From Chryseobacterium daeguense DSM 19388 (GTDB lineage Bacteria; Bacteroidota; Bacteroidia; Flavobacteriales; Weeksellaceae): a stretch of 50,564 nucleotides of DNA. Location of the stretch: contig NZ_AUMT01000020.1 in NCBI RefSeq assembly GCF_000430825.1, positions 1-50,564 of the forward strand. Reading direction: 5' to 3'. Every line of letters starts with the position of its first letter. Position 1 is the first letter of the stretch. A model generated the notes under the pieces. The model worked only from the letters and a program-made list of their open reading frames with translations, was not told the origin of the DNA and ran no database searches. Below, piece after piece: positions 1 through 8,148 of this stretch. Position numbers and translations under genes: made by a program.

Positions 1-931
1 TCAGCCATACGCTGGTGGAAATTTCATTAAAAATATTCCCTGCAATTCCATCAATAATATGGAAAGGAATACTCAGCAGCACAAAAATTAAAAGGATAAA
101 AAATCCATAAATGAGCGCATCTCTTTTTCCTTTTGCCTTGTTTTTATTCCCTTTTGTAAAGAAGGAAACGGTAAGGGGAATCATCGGGAAAACGCACGGG
201 GTAAGCAGTGCAATTAATCCTCCGATGAATCCAAGGAATAAATAAGTCCAATAATTTTCATCCACTTTGGCTGCTGCAGTTCCGCAGTCAGTCAGTGGTT
301 TCTGGAAATTGATGGATTCTATTTTTAATTGTTTTGGGTCAAGCTTTGAGGCTGCCGTAGCTGTATTTTCTGTTTTTACCTGATTTACAGCTGTTGTTTC
401 AGCTGCTGCAGGACTGGCTGCGGAATCTTCTGCAGGTTCTGTTTTTTCATCGGCTGGAGTTTCTTCTGCGCCTTTTGGAGTTACCTGCTTGTTAAATTCC
501 AGGGTGTTTGGAGCCAGACAAACCCTGTCGTCGCAGGTCTGGTAAGTGATTTCAGCAACCACATCTCCTGGTTTTGCTGCGTCCTTCAGCTTAAATTTCT
601 GCTTAAATCCTGCCGAATTGGAGTAATAAATAATCTTACCCCCGAAAGCTTCAGAGAATTCTTCATGTTTTTTACCAACTTCGGTGAATTTCCCAATCAG
701 TTCGATATTTTTCCCGGAAACTTTATATTCTGTAGGAATTCCGGTATCTTCAGGAAGGTCTTTGGAGTAAACATGCCATCCGTTTTCCATAGTGGCATTC
801 AGCACCGCTTCGTACTGATTATTTCCTAAATCATTGATTGTAAATTTAAATTTTACAGGATTTTTGATTTGTGCATTAATTCCTGCTCCTAAAAACAACA
901 GAACTAATAAAAACCAGCTTTTAAATTTCAT
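1..931 (-). CDS. DsbD-like thiol:disulfide interchange protein, 3' end beyond window
   Basis: Only the N-terminal ~310 residues lie in the window. A signal peptide (MKFKSWFLLVLLFLGAGINA) is followed by a periplasmic DsbD-alpha-like domain with the redox pair in YQTCDDRVCLAP, then an Ala/Glu/Thr-rich linker. The first CcdA-type membrane segments follow, with the motif TPCVFPMIPLTVSFF carrying the membrane cysteine. In this family electrons pass from cytoplasmic thioredoxin through the membrane domain to periplasmic partners such as thiol oxidoreductases and cytochrome c maturation factors. The ATG overlaps the tilS stop as ATGA (928-931), so the two are probably co-transcribed and translationally coupled. 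A C-terminal thioredoxin domain is expected outside the window. Confidence 0.9.
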   Translation of the reverse strand, partial: MKFKSWFLLVLLFLGAGINAQIKNPVKFKFTINDLGNNQYEAVLNATMENGWHVYSKDLPEDTGIPTEYKVSGKNIELIGKFTEVGKKHEEFSEAFGGKIIYYSNSAGFKQKFKLKDAAKPGDVVAEITYQTCDDRVCLAPNTLEFNKQVTPKGAEETPADEKTEPAEDSAASPAAAETTAVNQVKTENTATAASKLDPKQLKIESINFQKPLTDCGTAAAKVDENYWTYLFLGFIGGLIALLTPCVFPMIPLTVSFFTKGNKNKAKGKRDALIYGFFILLIFVLLSIPFHIIDGIAGNIFNEISTSVWL

Positions 932-2253
932 TTTACTTTAATTAAAATTTTGAGAATATGTATTGTTTTCTCATCCCTAATATATCTTTTGTCCTGCCTG
1001 AGGGGAATAACTCCTAATACCGAATTATTACCGTCTGTCAGGATCCAGATTTTTTGCCTCGCTAAAATAGATAATTTTTCGTCCCTAAAAAACTTAGAAA
1101 CTTTCTTTTTCCCTGAAAATCCGGCGGGATAAAATTCGTCTCCGTCCTTTTGACGTCTCAAGTGTAGTGGAAACTGAAGTTTTCCGGCATCAAAATTCCA
1201 CTCAAATACCTTATTGATTTCTTCAATTCCTCCAATAACATTTTCGAGATTGATGCTGATTAGGTTTTCTGTAAAGTCAAATTTTTCGATGAGAAGAATT
1301 TCATCTTCTGCCTTTGGACTTCCATCTTCCATCTTTCTTTTCAAGATCAATTCATCATAATTAATGATCAATTGATAATCTTTTGAAAAAAAAGAGCTTC
1401 CGTTTTCTGCTGTAAAAATTTTTGAAATTTCCTCAGTTTGATTAAAGCCGTACTTTTTTAAAATCTCAAACTTTACAAAATCACTTTCCTGCGCCAGCTT
1501 TTCCTTTGATAGGATTTTGTGGTATTGGTTAAATATCGTGATGCGGTTTTCTATTTCCTGAAGCCGGTTCTGGACAAAATCTTTAGTCTGGTTCAGGTAA
1601 GAATTACTCCTTTTAAAATTGTTTAAAAAATTTTCATTAGTTTCCAATAATTTCGGAACAATTTCCAAGCGGATTTTATTTCTTAAATAATCGCTTTTCT
1701 GGTTGGAAAGATCTTCACGGTATTCAATATTATTTTCTTCTGCAAACTGGTAAATCTCATCTTTTGTAAAGTCCAGTAATGGTCTCAGAATGTTATTGTC
1801 TTTGGCGGGAATTCCACTCAGTCCGTTAATTCCGGAAGCTTTTGATAAATTGATGATAAAAGTTTCCAGCTGGTCGTTCAAATGATGTGCAGTAACAAGA
1901 TAATCAAGGTTTTCTTCTTTCTGAATTTGTTTAAAAAACCGGTATCTTAATTCTCTGGCCCAAAGCTGTATAGAATTGGAAGGTCGGTGATCTTTTTCCG
2001 AAACTTCGTAAATGTGAAGCTTAATTTGATTTTTCTCACAGAAATCCTGTACAGTCTTTTGATCCAGATCAGAATCTTTCCCACGAAGCTTGTAATTTAC
2101 ATGAGCCACCTGAAATTGAAGGCCCGCAGCCAGCATTCCAAAAAGCAAAACCATAGAATCTGCACCTCCGCTCACAGCCAAAAGATAGCGGTGATTTTCC
2201 GGAAAATGAATAAGTTTTTCTAATTGATTTTTTAAGCTTAATTTTTTCAACAT
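928..2253 (-). CDS. tilS: tRNA(Ile)-lysidine synthase
   Basis: 441 residues. The N-terminal PP-loop SGGADS (residues 28-33) is the ATP-binding signature of the TilS/MesJ family, and the length fits a full enzyme with the C-terminal TilS domain. It attaches lysine to C34 of the CAU-anticodon tRNA-Ile, so that the tRNA reads AUA and is charged with Ile rather than Met; the enzyme is essential in most bacteria. It is the first gene of a minus-strand pair with the DsbD-like gene and is divergent from the OmpA-like gene. A TATCTTTG element lies 23 nt upstream of the ATG. Confidence 0.95.
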   Translation of the reverse strand: MLKKLSLKNQLEKLIHFPENHRYLLAVSGGADSMVLLFGMLAAGLQFQVAHVNYKLRGKDSDLDQKTVQDFCEKNQIKLHIYEVSEKDHRPSNSIQLWARELRYRFFKQIQKEENLDYLVTAHHLNDQLETFIINLSKASGINGLSGIPAKDNNILRPLLDFTKDEIYQFAEENNIEYREDLSNQKSDYLRNKIRLEIVPKLLETNENFLNNFKRSNSYLNQTKDFVQNRLQEIENRITIFNQYHKILSKEKLAQESDFVKFEILKKYGFNQTEEISKIFTAENGSSFFSKDYQLIINYDELILKRKMEDGSPKAEDEILLIEKFDFTENLISINLENVIGGIEEINKVFEWNFDAGKLQFPLHLRRQKDGDEFYPAGFSGKKKVSKFFRDEKLSILARQKIWILTDGNNSVLGVIPLRQDKRYIRDEKTIHILKILIKVK

Positions 2254-2276
2254 CTGTGCTGAGAATTTCTTTTGTG

Positions 2277-2284
2277 CAAAGATA
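2277..2284 (-). promoter_or_regulatory. Bacteroidetes -7 element (TATCTTTG) for tilS-dsbD
   Basis: On the minus strand this is a perfect match to TAnnTTTG, 23 nt before the tilS ATG. I see no clear TTTG -33 element. It lies back to back with the promoter of the OmpA-like gene. Confidence 0.6.
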
Positions 2285-2309
2285 ATTTATATAATTAAAA
2301 TGAATTTTC

Positions 2310-2317
2310 TACCTTTG
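2310..2317 (+). promoter_or_regulatory. Bacteroidetes -7 element (TACCTTTG) for the OmpA-like gene
   Basis: Perfect TAnnTTTG match 22 nt before the ATG at 2340. Together with 2277-2284 it forms a compact divergent promoter region. Confidence 0.6.
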
Positions 2318-2339
2318 GTTCGTCTAAAAATGATTATTT

Positions 2340-3173
2340 ATGAAAATTTTTAAAATTGTAGCAGTTTCTGCAATGGCGCTGGGAATGACATCTTGTATCA
2401 GTAAAAAGCAGTATGATGCACTGAGCTCAAACTACAAGCAATGTATTGAAAACGTGGGAGAAAGACAAAGAGAAATCCAGGATCTGAAGTCTCAGAATTC
2501 TGCGTTGGCAAGTGAAAATAATTTACTAAAAAGTCAGCATGATGCTTTAAAATCTTCACTTGATGCCTGTCTTTCTAATACAGGAAAAAGTTCTGCAAAT
2601 ATTGATAAGTTAGTAGGAGAGATTAATGCTTCAAACTCTTATATCAAACAATTAATTTCAAGCAATGCTAAAAATGACAGTTTGAATCTTGCATTATCAA
2701 ACAAACTGAAAAGATCTTTGGATAATGTAGCGGATGACGACGTACAGGTAAAAGTTCTGAAAGGCGTTGTAATGATTTCACTTTCGGATAAAATGCTTTA
2801 CAAAACAGGTGATTACAACATCCTTCCTGCAGCTCAGGAAGTTTTGGGTAAAGTAGCTAAAGTGATCAATGATTATGATAAATATTCAGTGCTGATCGAA
2901 GGTAACACGGATAACGCACCATTGAATTCTCCGAACGTACCGAGAGACAACTGGGATCTTTCTGCATTGAGAGGTACAGCCGTGGCTAAAATCTTACAGA
3001 CTCAGTTCGGTGTAGATCCTGCAAGAATTACAGCGGGAGGGCGTTCGGAATACAATCCAAAAGCCACCAATATGAGTGTTTCCGGAAGAGCTGAAAACAG
3101 AAGAACGGAAATCATCATCATGCCAAAGCTTGATGAGTTCATGAAATTAATGGACATTGCGCCAAAGAAATAA
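2340..3173 (+). CDS. OmpA family peptidoglycan-binding lipoprotein
   Basis: 277 residues. The lipoprotein signal ends TSCIS (Cys19). A predicted coiled coil of about 100 residues follows (repeated Q/N/S/L heptads, ~25-125), then an OmpA C-terminal domain (~135-265) with the typical GNTDN, LSALRGTAVAKIL and GRAENRRTEI blocks that contact peptidoglycan. It is probably anchored in the outer membrane by lipid and tethers it to the cell wall. It is a single gene ending in a strong hairpin terminator. The exact paralogue (Pal-like or other) cannot be told from sequence alone. Confidence 0.92.
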   Translation: MKIFKIVAVSAMALGMTSCISKKQYDALSSNYKQCIENVGERQREIQDLKSQNSALASENNLLKSQHDALKSSLDACLSNTGKSSANIDKLVGEINASNSYIKQLISSNAKNDSLNLALSNKLKRSLDNVADDDVQVKVLKGVVMISLSDKMLYKTGDYNILPAAQEVLGKVAKVINDYDKYSVLIEGNTDNAPLNSPNVPRDNWDLSALRGTAVAKILQTQFGVDPARITAGGRSEYNPKATNMSVSGRAENRRTEIIIMPKLDEFMKLMDIAPKK

Positions 3174-3200
3174 TTCATAAGAACAACATTCAGTCAATAA

Positions 3201-3234
3201 AATAAATCCCGAAGCAATTCGGGATTTATTTTTT
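3201..3234. terminator. Rho-independent terminator, probably bidirectional
   Basis: A 13-bp perfect stem (3201-3213 with 3218-3230, loop GCAA) is followed by TTTT on the plus strand. It lies between the convergent OmpA-like gene and the small minus-strand ORF. Confidence 0.85.
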
Positions 3235-3236
3235 AA

Positions 3237-3392
3237 TCAAATTAATTCTTCTTTTTTCAATAAGGAAATAATTCGTTGCAAAAATGAATTGGATATTTCT
3301 GGTTTCTTTTTTTTCAAAGAAAAGTCCGCCTTACCTTTTGATAATGCGGCTTTTTGATTCTCATTGATAATTTGTTTTTCACCTGCATTCAT
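3237..3392 (-). CDS. Small hypothetical basic protein
   Basis: A 51-residue Lys-rich ORF (MNAGEKQIINENQKAAL...) with no signal peptide and no domain I recognise. The frame is open upstream to a TTG at 3422, but that codon overlaps a perfect -7 promoter element (3420-3427), so the ATG at 3392 is the likely start. Having its own promoter and a shared terminator favours a real gene; its small size and low complexity keep confidence moderate. Confidence 0.45.
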   Translation of the reverse strand: MNAGEKQIINENQKAALSKGKADFSLKKKKPEISNSFLQRIISLLKKEELI

Positions 3393-3419
3393 TTCTCTGG
3401 TGTTTTTACCCTGCTTTTG

Positions 3420-3427
3420 CAAATGTA
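3420..3427 (-). promoter_or_regulatory. -7 element (TACATTTG) for the small ORF
   Basis: Perfect TAnnTTTG on the minus strand, 27 nt before the ATG at 3392. A TTTG lies 15 nt further upstream, a little closer than the usual -33 spacing. Confidence 0.5.
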
Positions 3428-3535
3428 GGATTATCCTGTATTCAAACGATCCGTATTTTTACGGTAATTGATATGGGGTTTTCCCAATTGAGACCGAAAC
3501 TTGGGGCTTCTTTTCTTTTTTTCTTAATATTTAAG

Positions 3536-3543
3536 TAAATTTG
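3536..3543 (+). promoter_or_regulatory. -7 element (TAAATTTG) for the O-methyltransferase
   Basis: Perfect TAnnTTTG match ending 19 nt before the ATG at 3563. Confidence 0.55.
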
Positions 3544-3562
3544 AATAACAAAAATTTGTAGA

Positions 3563-4210
3563 ATGAGCTTTTTTGAAGAAACAAATCCTGAAATGGACAG
3601 GTATCTGGAAAAACACGCTTCCTCCGAGCCTGAAATTCTGAGAAAATTAAGAAGGGAAACATACCAGAAAACTACGCAGCCACATATGATTTCCGGTTAT
3701 CAGCAGGGAAGATTATTAACTATTATCTCTCAAATGATGAATCCTAAAAATATTCTGGAAATCGGGACTTTTACGGGATATGCTACACTTTGCCTTACAG
3801 CGGGTTTAGCAAAAGACGGTAAAATAACAACACTGGATGTAAATGAGGATTTAGCTTATCTACCCAAAAAATATTTTGCAGCAAGTGAATATTCGCGGCA
3901 GATTGACTTTAAAATTCAGGATGCAAAAGAGTTTTTAAAAGAGACTGATGAAGTTTTTGACCTGGTTTTTATTGATGCAGACAAAGAAAATTATGCAGAA
4001 TATTTCAGATTAATCAAACCAAGAACAAAGTCCGGATCGGTGGTATTATTTGACAATGTTCTGTGGTATGGTAAAGTTTTGGAAGAAAACCCGAAGCAGA
4101 AATCTACACAGATCATTAAGGAATTAAATGATTTGATCGCAAAAGATGATGATTTTGAAAATCTTATTTTACCTTTGCGGGACGGTATAAACTTTCTTCG
4201 CAGAAAGTAA
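3563..4210 (+). CDS. Class I SAM-dependent O-methyltransferase
   Basis: 215 residues. The SAM-binding motif EIGTFTGYATLCL (near residue 68), followed by the acidic TLDVNE strand and the metal-binding VFIDADKENY region, places it in the cation-dependent catechol/caffeoyl-CoA O-methyltransferase family. The substrate is unknown; bacterial members act on catechols, phenolics or small polyketides. It is preceded by its own promoter and separated from the next gene by 92 nt of repetitive AT-rich DNA. Confidence 0.9.
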   Translation: MSFFEETNPEMDRYLEKHASSEPEILRKLRRETYQKTTQPHMISGYQQGRLLTIISQMMNPKNILEIGTFTGYATLCLTAGLAKDGKITTLDVNEDLAYLPKKYFAASEYSRQIDFKIQDAKEFLKETDEVFDLVFIDADKENYAEYFRLIKPRTKSGSVVLFDNVLWYGKVLEENPKQKSTQIIKELNDLIAKDDDFENLILPLRDGINFLRRK

Positions 4211-4229
4211 TTAAAATATTAAAGAATTC

Positions 4230-4283
4230 AGAGATTTAGAAATTAGAAAAACGGATAAATAATTTCTTAATGCCTAAATCTCT
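4230..4283. repeat. Imperfect inverted repeat in AT-rich spacer
   Basis: AGAGATTTA (4230-4238) is repeated inverted as TAAATCTCT (4275-4283), with GAAATTA/TAATTTC inside. There is no T-run downstream, so a terminator role is doubtful. The words resemble simple intergenic repeats common in flavobacteria. Confidence 0.4.
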
Positions 4284-4302
4284 TAATCTCTAAATTAATA
4301 AG

Positions 4303-5019
4303 ATGGATAAAGGAATTTGTATTGTTACAGTGGCGCCCGTTCGTGCGGAAGGTTCTGATAAGGCAGAAATTGTTACAGAAATATTGTTCGGCGAAAGTGC
4401 AGATATTTTGGAGGTTAATAAAAACTGGACCAAAATAAAAATGCATTATGATGGCTATGAAGGTTGGATGGATACAAAACAGCTGAAAACTGTAACAGAC
4501 GAGGAACTGGCAAAACGAAAAGTTACGGTGGTAACGGAAGATTTTTCTTCTGTTTTAATGAATGACGGAAAAACGTTACTTTCTATGGGTTCTGAAGTGG
4601 AATTTCCTGTAGTGGCATCCAGAAGAAGTCATGATGTGCGGGAAAGTATTGCCCTTACAGCCAGAGAATTTTTGAATGTTCCTTATTTATGGGGAGGGAA
4701 AAGCTTTTTTGCGGTGGATTGTTCCGGTTTTACACAGCTGGTTTATAAAATTCATAACATAAAGCTGCCCAGAGATGCTTCCCAACAGGTAGAAGTGGGA
4801 GAGTCACTTACTTTTGTTGAAGAAAGCCAGCCCGGAGACCTTGCATTTTTTGAAAATGCAGAAGGGAAAATTATTCATGTGGGAATTATGCTGGATAATC
4901 AGAAAATTATTCATGCTTCAGGAAAAGTAAGAATTGATACCCTGGATTCTACAGGGATTTTTAACAAAGAAATGAATAAGCATACTCATAAATTAAGAGT
5001 TATTAAAAACATTCTATAA
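4303..5019 (+). CDS. SH3-domain NlpC/P60 peptidoglycan endopeptidase
   Basis: 238 residues. An N-terminal bacterial SH3-like domain (residues ~1-62, ending YEGWMDTKQL) precedes an NlpC/P60 domain (~110-238). The catalytic Cys lies in FAVDCSGFTQLVY, the His in IIHVGIML, and the third polar residue in the following HASGKV block. Family members cleave gamma-D-Glu-diamino acid bonds in wall peptides. No signal peptide is visible, so it may act in the cytoplasm on recycled muropeptides, like dipeptidyl-peptidase VI. Confidence 0.9.
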   Translation: MDKGICIVTVAPVRAEGSDKAEIVTEILFGESADILEVNKNWTKIKMHYDGYEGWMDTKQLKTVTDEELAKRKVTVVTEDFSSVLMNDGKTLLSMGSEVEFPVVASRRSHDVRESIALTAREFLNVPYLWGGKSFFAVDCSGFTQLVYKIHNIKLPRDASQQVEVGESLTFVEESQPGDLAFFENAEGKIIHVGIMLDNQKIIHASGKVRIDTLDSTGIFNKEMNKHTHKLRVIKNIL

Positions 5020-5038
5020 CCATTAAAACCAATCTGAA

Positions 5039-5506
5039 ATGCAAAATATTTTCCTCACCGTTTTTGATGTTGTTAATTTTGGATTGCTTGTTTTTTCGTG
5101 GTGGTTTACGGTAAAGCATTATAAAAGTTTACCACAGACTATTCCCATTCATTTTGATTTTGATGGGAAACCGGATAATTTCGGGACTAAAAAATATTCT
5201 TTTTTGACTCCTGCTTTGCTTACTGTTTTTTATGTAGCTTTTGCTTTTATAGTAAGAATGCCGGAAATAGCCAATTACCCTGTAGAAATCACAGAGAACA
5301 ATCAGGACGCGCAGTTTTTAATCATGGAAATTTTCATGAGATGGCTTTTTACACTGGTTTCTCTGGTTTTTCTAAATAGTCAGGATTATATGTTCAGATA
5401 TTCCGTTGACGAAACTGCTAAGCCAAGAGTACCTCTTTCGAGTGTTATTTTTGGACTGATTGGCAGTTTGATTGTAGTCTTTATTTTTGTAGGAGCATTC
5501 AAATAA
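5039..5506 (+). CDS. DUF1648 domain membrane protein
   Basis: 155 residues with about four membrane segments. The DUF1648 signature is visible near the N-terminus (LPQTIPIHFDFDGKPDNFG), the loop found in SdpI-like immunity and other Bacillota/Bacteroidetes membrane proteins. Function is unknown. It lies 19 nt after the NlpC gene and just before the Kdo transferase, which suggests one transcript. Confidence 0.8.
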   Translation: MQNIFLTVFDVVNFGLLVFSWWFTVKHYKSLPQTIPIHFDFDGKPDNFGTKKYSFLTPALLTVFYVAFAFIVRMPEIANYPVEITENNQDAQFLIMEIFMRWLFTLVSLVFLNSQDYMFRYSVDETAKPRVPLSSVIFGLIGSLIVVFIFVGAFK

Positions 5507-5518
5507 AAATTGATTAAA

Positions 5519-6748
5519 ATGTCTTTTTTTTACAACATATTTATCAGCTTACTCATCTTTGGGATGAAAGTTTTTTCGTTGTTTAATGATAAAACTAAAA
5601 AAGGCATTGTAGGAAGAAGAGAATCGCTGCAGAAAGTGCAATCTGCTTTTAAAAAATCTGATAAAGTCATTTGGATGCACGCTGCAAGCCTGGGAGAATA
5701 TGAACAGGGACTGCCGGTTTTAGAGCAGTTGAAAAAACATTTCCCTACACACAAAATCCTGGTGACGTTCTTTTCACCATCGGGTTATGAGAACGTTGTT
5801 AAAAAGAAACATATTGCAGATGTGATCTGTTATTTGCCCTTCGATAAAAAAGCTTTTGTAAAGGAATTTATCTCACAGTTTTCAGTTGAACTATATTTTA
5901 CGGTGAAGTATGATTACTGGTATAACCTTTTACAGGAATTAAAAAATCAGGGAGCAAAAACGTATGTCATTTCTGCTTTGTTTTATGAAAGACAATCATT
6001 TTTTACATCTTACGGAAAATGGTTCGTCAACCAGCTGCAAAGAAATGTCGACTGGTTTTTTCATCAGACAGATTTTTCATTTGCATTGGCTAAAAGTGTA
6101 GGCCTTACAAAATCTTCTGTGACGGGAGATACAAGATTCGACAGGGTAAAGCAGTTGAAAAATCGCGATAATCACGTAGATTTTATTAAAGATTTTATAG
6201 CCGGTGATAAGGCGGTTGTGTTTGGTAGCTCCTGGCAGGCTGAGGAAAAAATCGCGGAAGAAGTTTTGCAGGGAAGTCCTTATGCCAAGCTTATCATCGC
6301 ACCTCATGACCTGAAAAGAGTTTCTCATCTTAAAAATATTTTCCCTGATTCAATTTTATACAGTGAAATTGACAATTCGGTTGAAAAATTCAAATCCAAT
6401 GTTTTGATCATTGACAGCATCGGTTTGCTTTCAAAATTATATTCTTATGCAGATATAGCTGTTGTGGGTGGAGGTTTCCATGATTCGGGACTGCACAATA
6501 TTCTGGAAGCTGCAACGTTCGGGGTTCCGGTGGTTTTTGGAAATCATTACAGAAAAAATCCTGAGGCAGACGGACTGATAGCTGCGGATGGAGGAAAATC
6601 TTTTGAAAATGCCGGTTTGGCTGCTGATTTTGTACTTTTTCTGATCAATAATGAAGATGCGCTTCAAATGATGTCTGAAAATGCCGAAAAGTTTGTTCAG
6701 GAAAAACCGAATTCCACAGAATTGATCATGAAGAAAATTTTATCTTAA
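5519..6748 (+). CDS. waaA: 3-deoxy-D-manno-octulosonic acid (Kdo) transferase
   Basis: 409 residues from the ATG at 5519; the frame opens three codons earlier at a TTG that I do not favour. An N-terminal membrane anchor is followed by the GT30 motifs (MHAASLGEYEQGLPVL, TFFSPSGYE) and a GT-B C-terminal half with GGGFHDSGLHNILEAATFGVPVVFGNHY, the sugar-nucleotide site. It adds Kdo from CMP-Kdo to lipid IVA on the inner face of the inner membrane. lpxB lies in the same window but 32 kb away. The 3' end overlaps a convergent gene by 9 nt. Confidence 0.95.
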   Translation: MSFFYNIFISLLIFGMKVFSLFNDKTKKGIVGRRESLQKVQSAFKKSDKVIWMHAASLGEYEQGLPVLEQLKKHFPTHKILVTFFSPSGYENVVKKKHIADVICYLPFDKKAFVKEFISQFSVELYFTVKYDYWYNLLQELKNQGAKTYVISALFYERQSFFTSYGKWFVNQLQRNVDWFFHQTDFSFALAKSVGLTKSSVTGDTRFDRVKQLKNRDNHVDFIKDFIAGDKAVVFGSSWQAEEKIAEEVLQGSPYAKLIIAPHDLKRVSHLKNIFPDSILYSEIDNSVEKFKSNVLIIDSIGLLSKLYSYADIAVVGGGFHDSGLHNILEAATFGVPVVFGNHYRKNPEADGLIAADGGKSFENAGLAADFVLFLINNEDALQMMSENAEKFVQEKPNSTELIMKKILS

Positions 6749-7366
6749 AAACCCCTGGCTTTTTATTTCTTTAATAATCAAATCAAAGTTTTCAGGAATT
6801 TTATCGCTTGTTAACCAATTAAAATCTATCCCGTTATTGATAAAAAGCTTGGATAAATAATTGTTTTGATGAATTTTTTCTTCCAGGCTTTCTAACTGCT
6901 CATCAAATTCTATCCAGTAATCTGCGTCCAGCTTTTTGATTAGGCTTAGTGCTTTAACGGTTTTGTTAATAATATAAATATAGAGCTTATACACATTGTC
7001 GAACCTTTGTCTGCTAAGGTCTCTGTTGTATTCCAGTATCTTATTGATCAATAGTAAATTAAGCGAAACCTCACCATACTTGTCTGTAGTAATTTTTACA
7101 TGCTCGGTAATTTCCGCGCTGATCTTTCTGATAATTCCCAAAAAATATTTCTGGTTGCTGATGTATTTTGAAGCCAGTAAAACTTTTTCCTGAACAATCT
7201 CTTCCATTGCATCCCTCTTATTGTCAGTAGTTTCCGGATCTATGAGCTCGAAATACAATTTTTTGGATAAAAGCTTATCTTTTTTTAACAGCCTGAAAAT
7301 AAGGCGGTCTTTTTCTATGCTGGAGAATGCGCTCAATGCAGCTTTGAATTCTTTTGAATATTCCAT
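6740..7366 (-). CDS. Conserved hypothetical protein, cytoplasmic, helical
   Basis: 208 residues, charged and predicted all-helical, with no signal peptide or membrane segment. I recognise no catalytic motif, and I cannot support an enzymatic name from the sequence. The start codon overlaps the stop of the upstream glycosyltransferase (TAATG, 7364-7368), so it is translated with it, and its stop overlaps the convergent Kdo transferase gene. Its position makes it the last gene of the acyltransferase-glycosyltransferase operon. Confidence 0.75.
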   Translation of the reverse strand: MEYSKEFKAALSAFSSIEKDRLIFRLLKKDKLLSKKLYFELIDPETTDNKRDAMEEIVQEKVLLASKYISNQKYFLGIIRKISAEITEHVKITTDKYGEVSLNLLLINKILEYNRDLSRQRFDNVYKLYIYIINKTVKALSLIKKLDADYWIEFDEQLESLEEKIHQNNYLSKLFINNGIDFNWLTSDKIPENFDLIIKEIKSQGFLR

Positions 7367-8124
7367 TAATTAAAAATTTTAGAATATTTTAAAAACCCGT
7401 TCAATGCCCAGTTTGCGGTATAGTACAATGACTTCACCGTTGAAAACCCCATGAAATCTTTATAAACCAGGTATTGATCTTTGATGATGTTTTTCTTCTT
7501 CCGGGAAACACTGTTTTCGCGCATTCTGTACTTTGCAAGGGTCTTTTTTACGGGATATCCTTTTGGTATTTCTTTCAACAAATTGAGCCACATTACATGG
7601 TCTTCGCGCTTGCTTTTTACAGGAAAGAAAAATTTTCCGACTCTTTTTGTATCATAAATCGTTGATACCGGAGCCAGTCTGCAGGTTTTAAGCAAATTGG
7701 AAAATGTAACGATTTTATCTGCCTCAAAATCCTTCAAAACAGGTTCCATGGTATGCTCATCACATCTGGAATAGTTGCAGTATACCAGCTCTGCATTGTT
7801 TTCCTGCATGTAATCCGTCATTGTTTCAAGATATTCCGGATACCAGTAATCATCAGAGTCCAAAAAAGCGATGTACCTTCCCTGGGCTCTTTCCAGGCTT
7901 TTGTTGCGGGCATTTCCTGCGCCTCCGTTTTGTTCCAGAACCTGCAGTTTTATTCTCGGATCATTGTATTTTTTAATGATTTCTACAGTATTGTCTTTGG
8001 ACTGATCATCAGAAATCAGCCATTCCCAGTTTTCGTATGTCTGATGAAGTACAGACTGTATAGTTTCCTCAATAAATTCTGCAGAATTGTAGGATGGTGT
8101 GATGATGGAAACGAGGTCTTTCAT
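7366..8124 (-). CDS. Family 2 glycosyltransferase
   Basis: 252 residues. The GT2 (GT-A) fold motifs run in order: VSIITPSYNSAEFIEETI (residues 5-22), WLISDDQSKDNT, GGAGNARN and the DxD-type AFLDSDDYW (~residues 89-97). The enzyme would transfer a sugar from a nucleotide donor to a surface glycan or lipid-linked intermediate; the specific sugar is unknown. It lies 24 nt downstream of the acyltransferase and is coupled to the next gene. Confidence 0.92.
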   Translation of the reverse strand: MKDLVSIITPSYNSAEFIEETIQSVLHQTYENWEWLISDDQSKDNTVEIIKKYNDPRIKLQVLEQNGGAGNARNKSLERAQGRYIAFLDSDDYWYPEYLETMTDYMQENNAELVYCNYSRCDEHTMEPVLKDFEADKIVTFSNLLKTCRLAPVSTIYDTKRVGKFFFPVKSKREDHVMWLNLLKEIPKGYPVKKTLAKYRMRENSVSRKKKNIIKDQYLVYKDFMGFSTVKSLYYTANWALNGFLKYSKIFN

Positions 8125-8148
8125 TCGCGTTTTAAATATTCATTAAAA

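Noticed and set aside
6740..6748. Convergent 9-nt overlap of waaA and the unknown gene as an antisense control element
   Set aside because: Short convergent overlaps are common in compact genomes and nothing else points to regulation.
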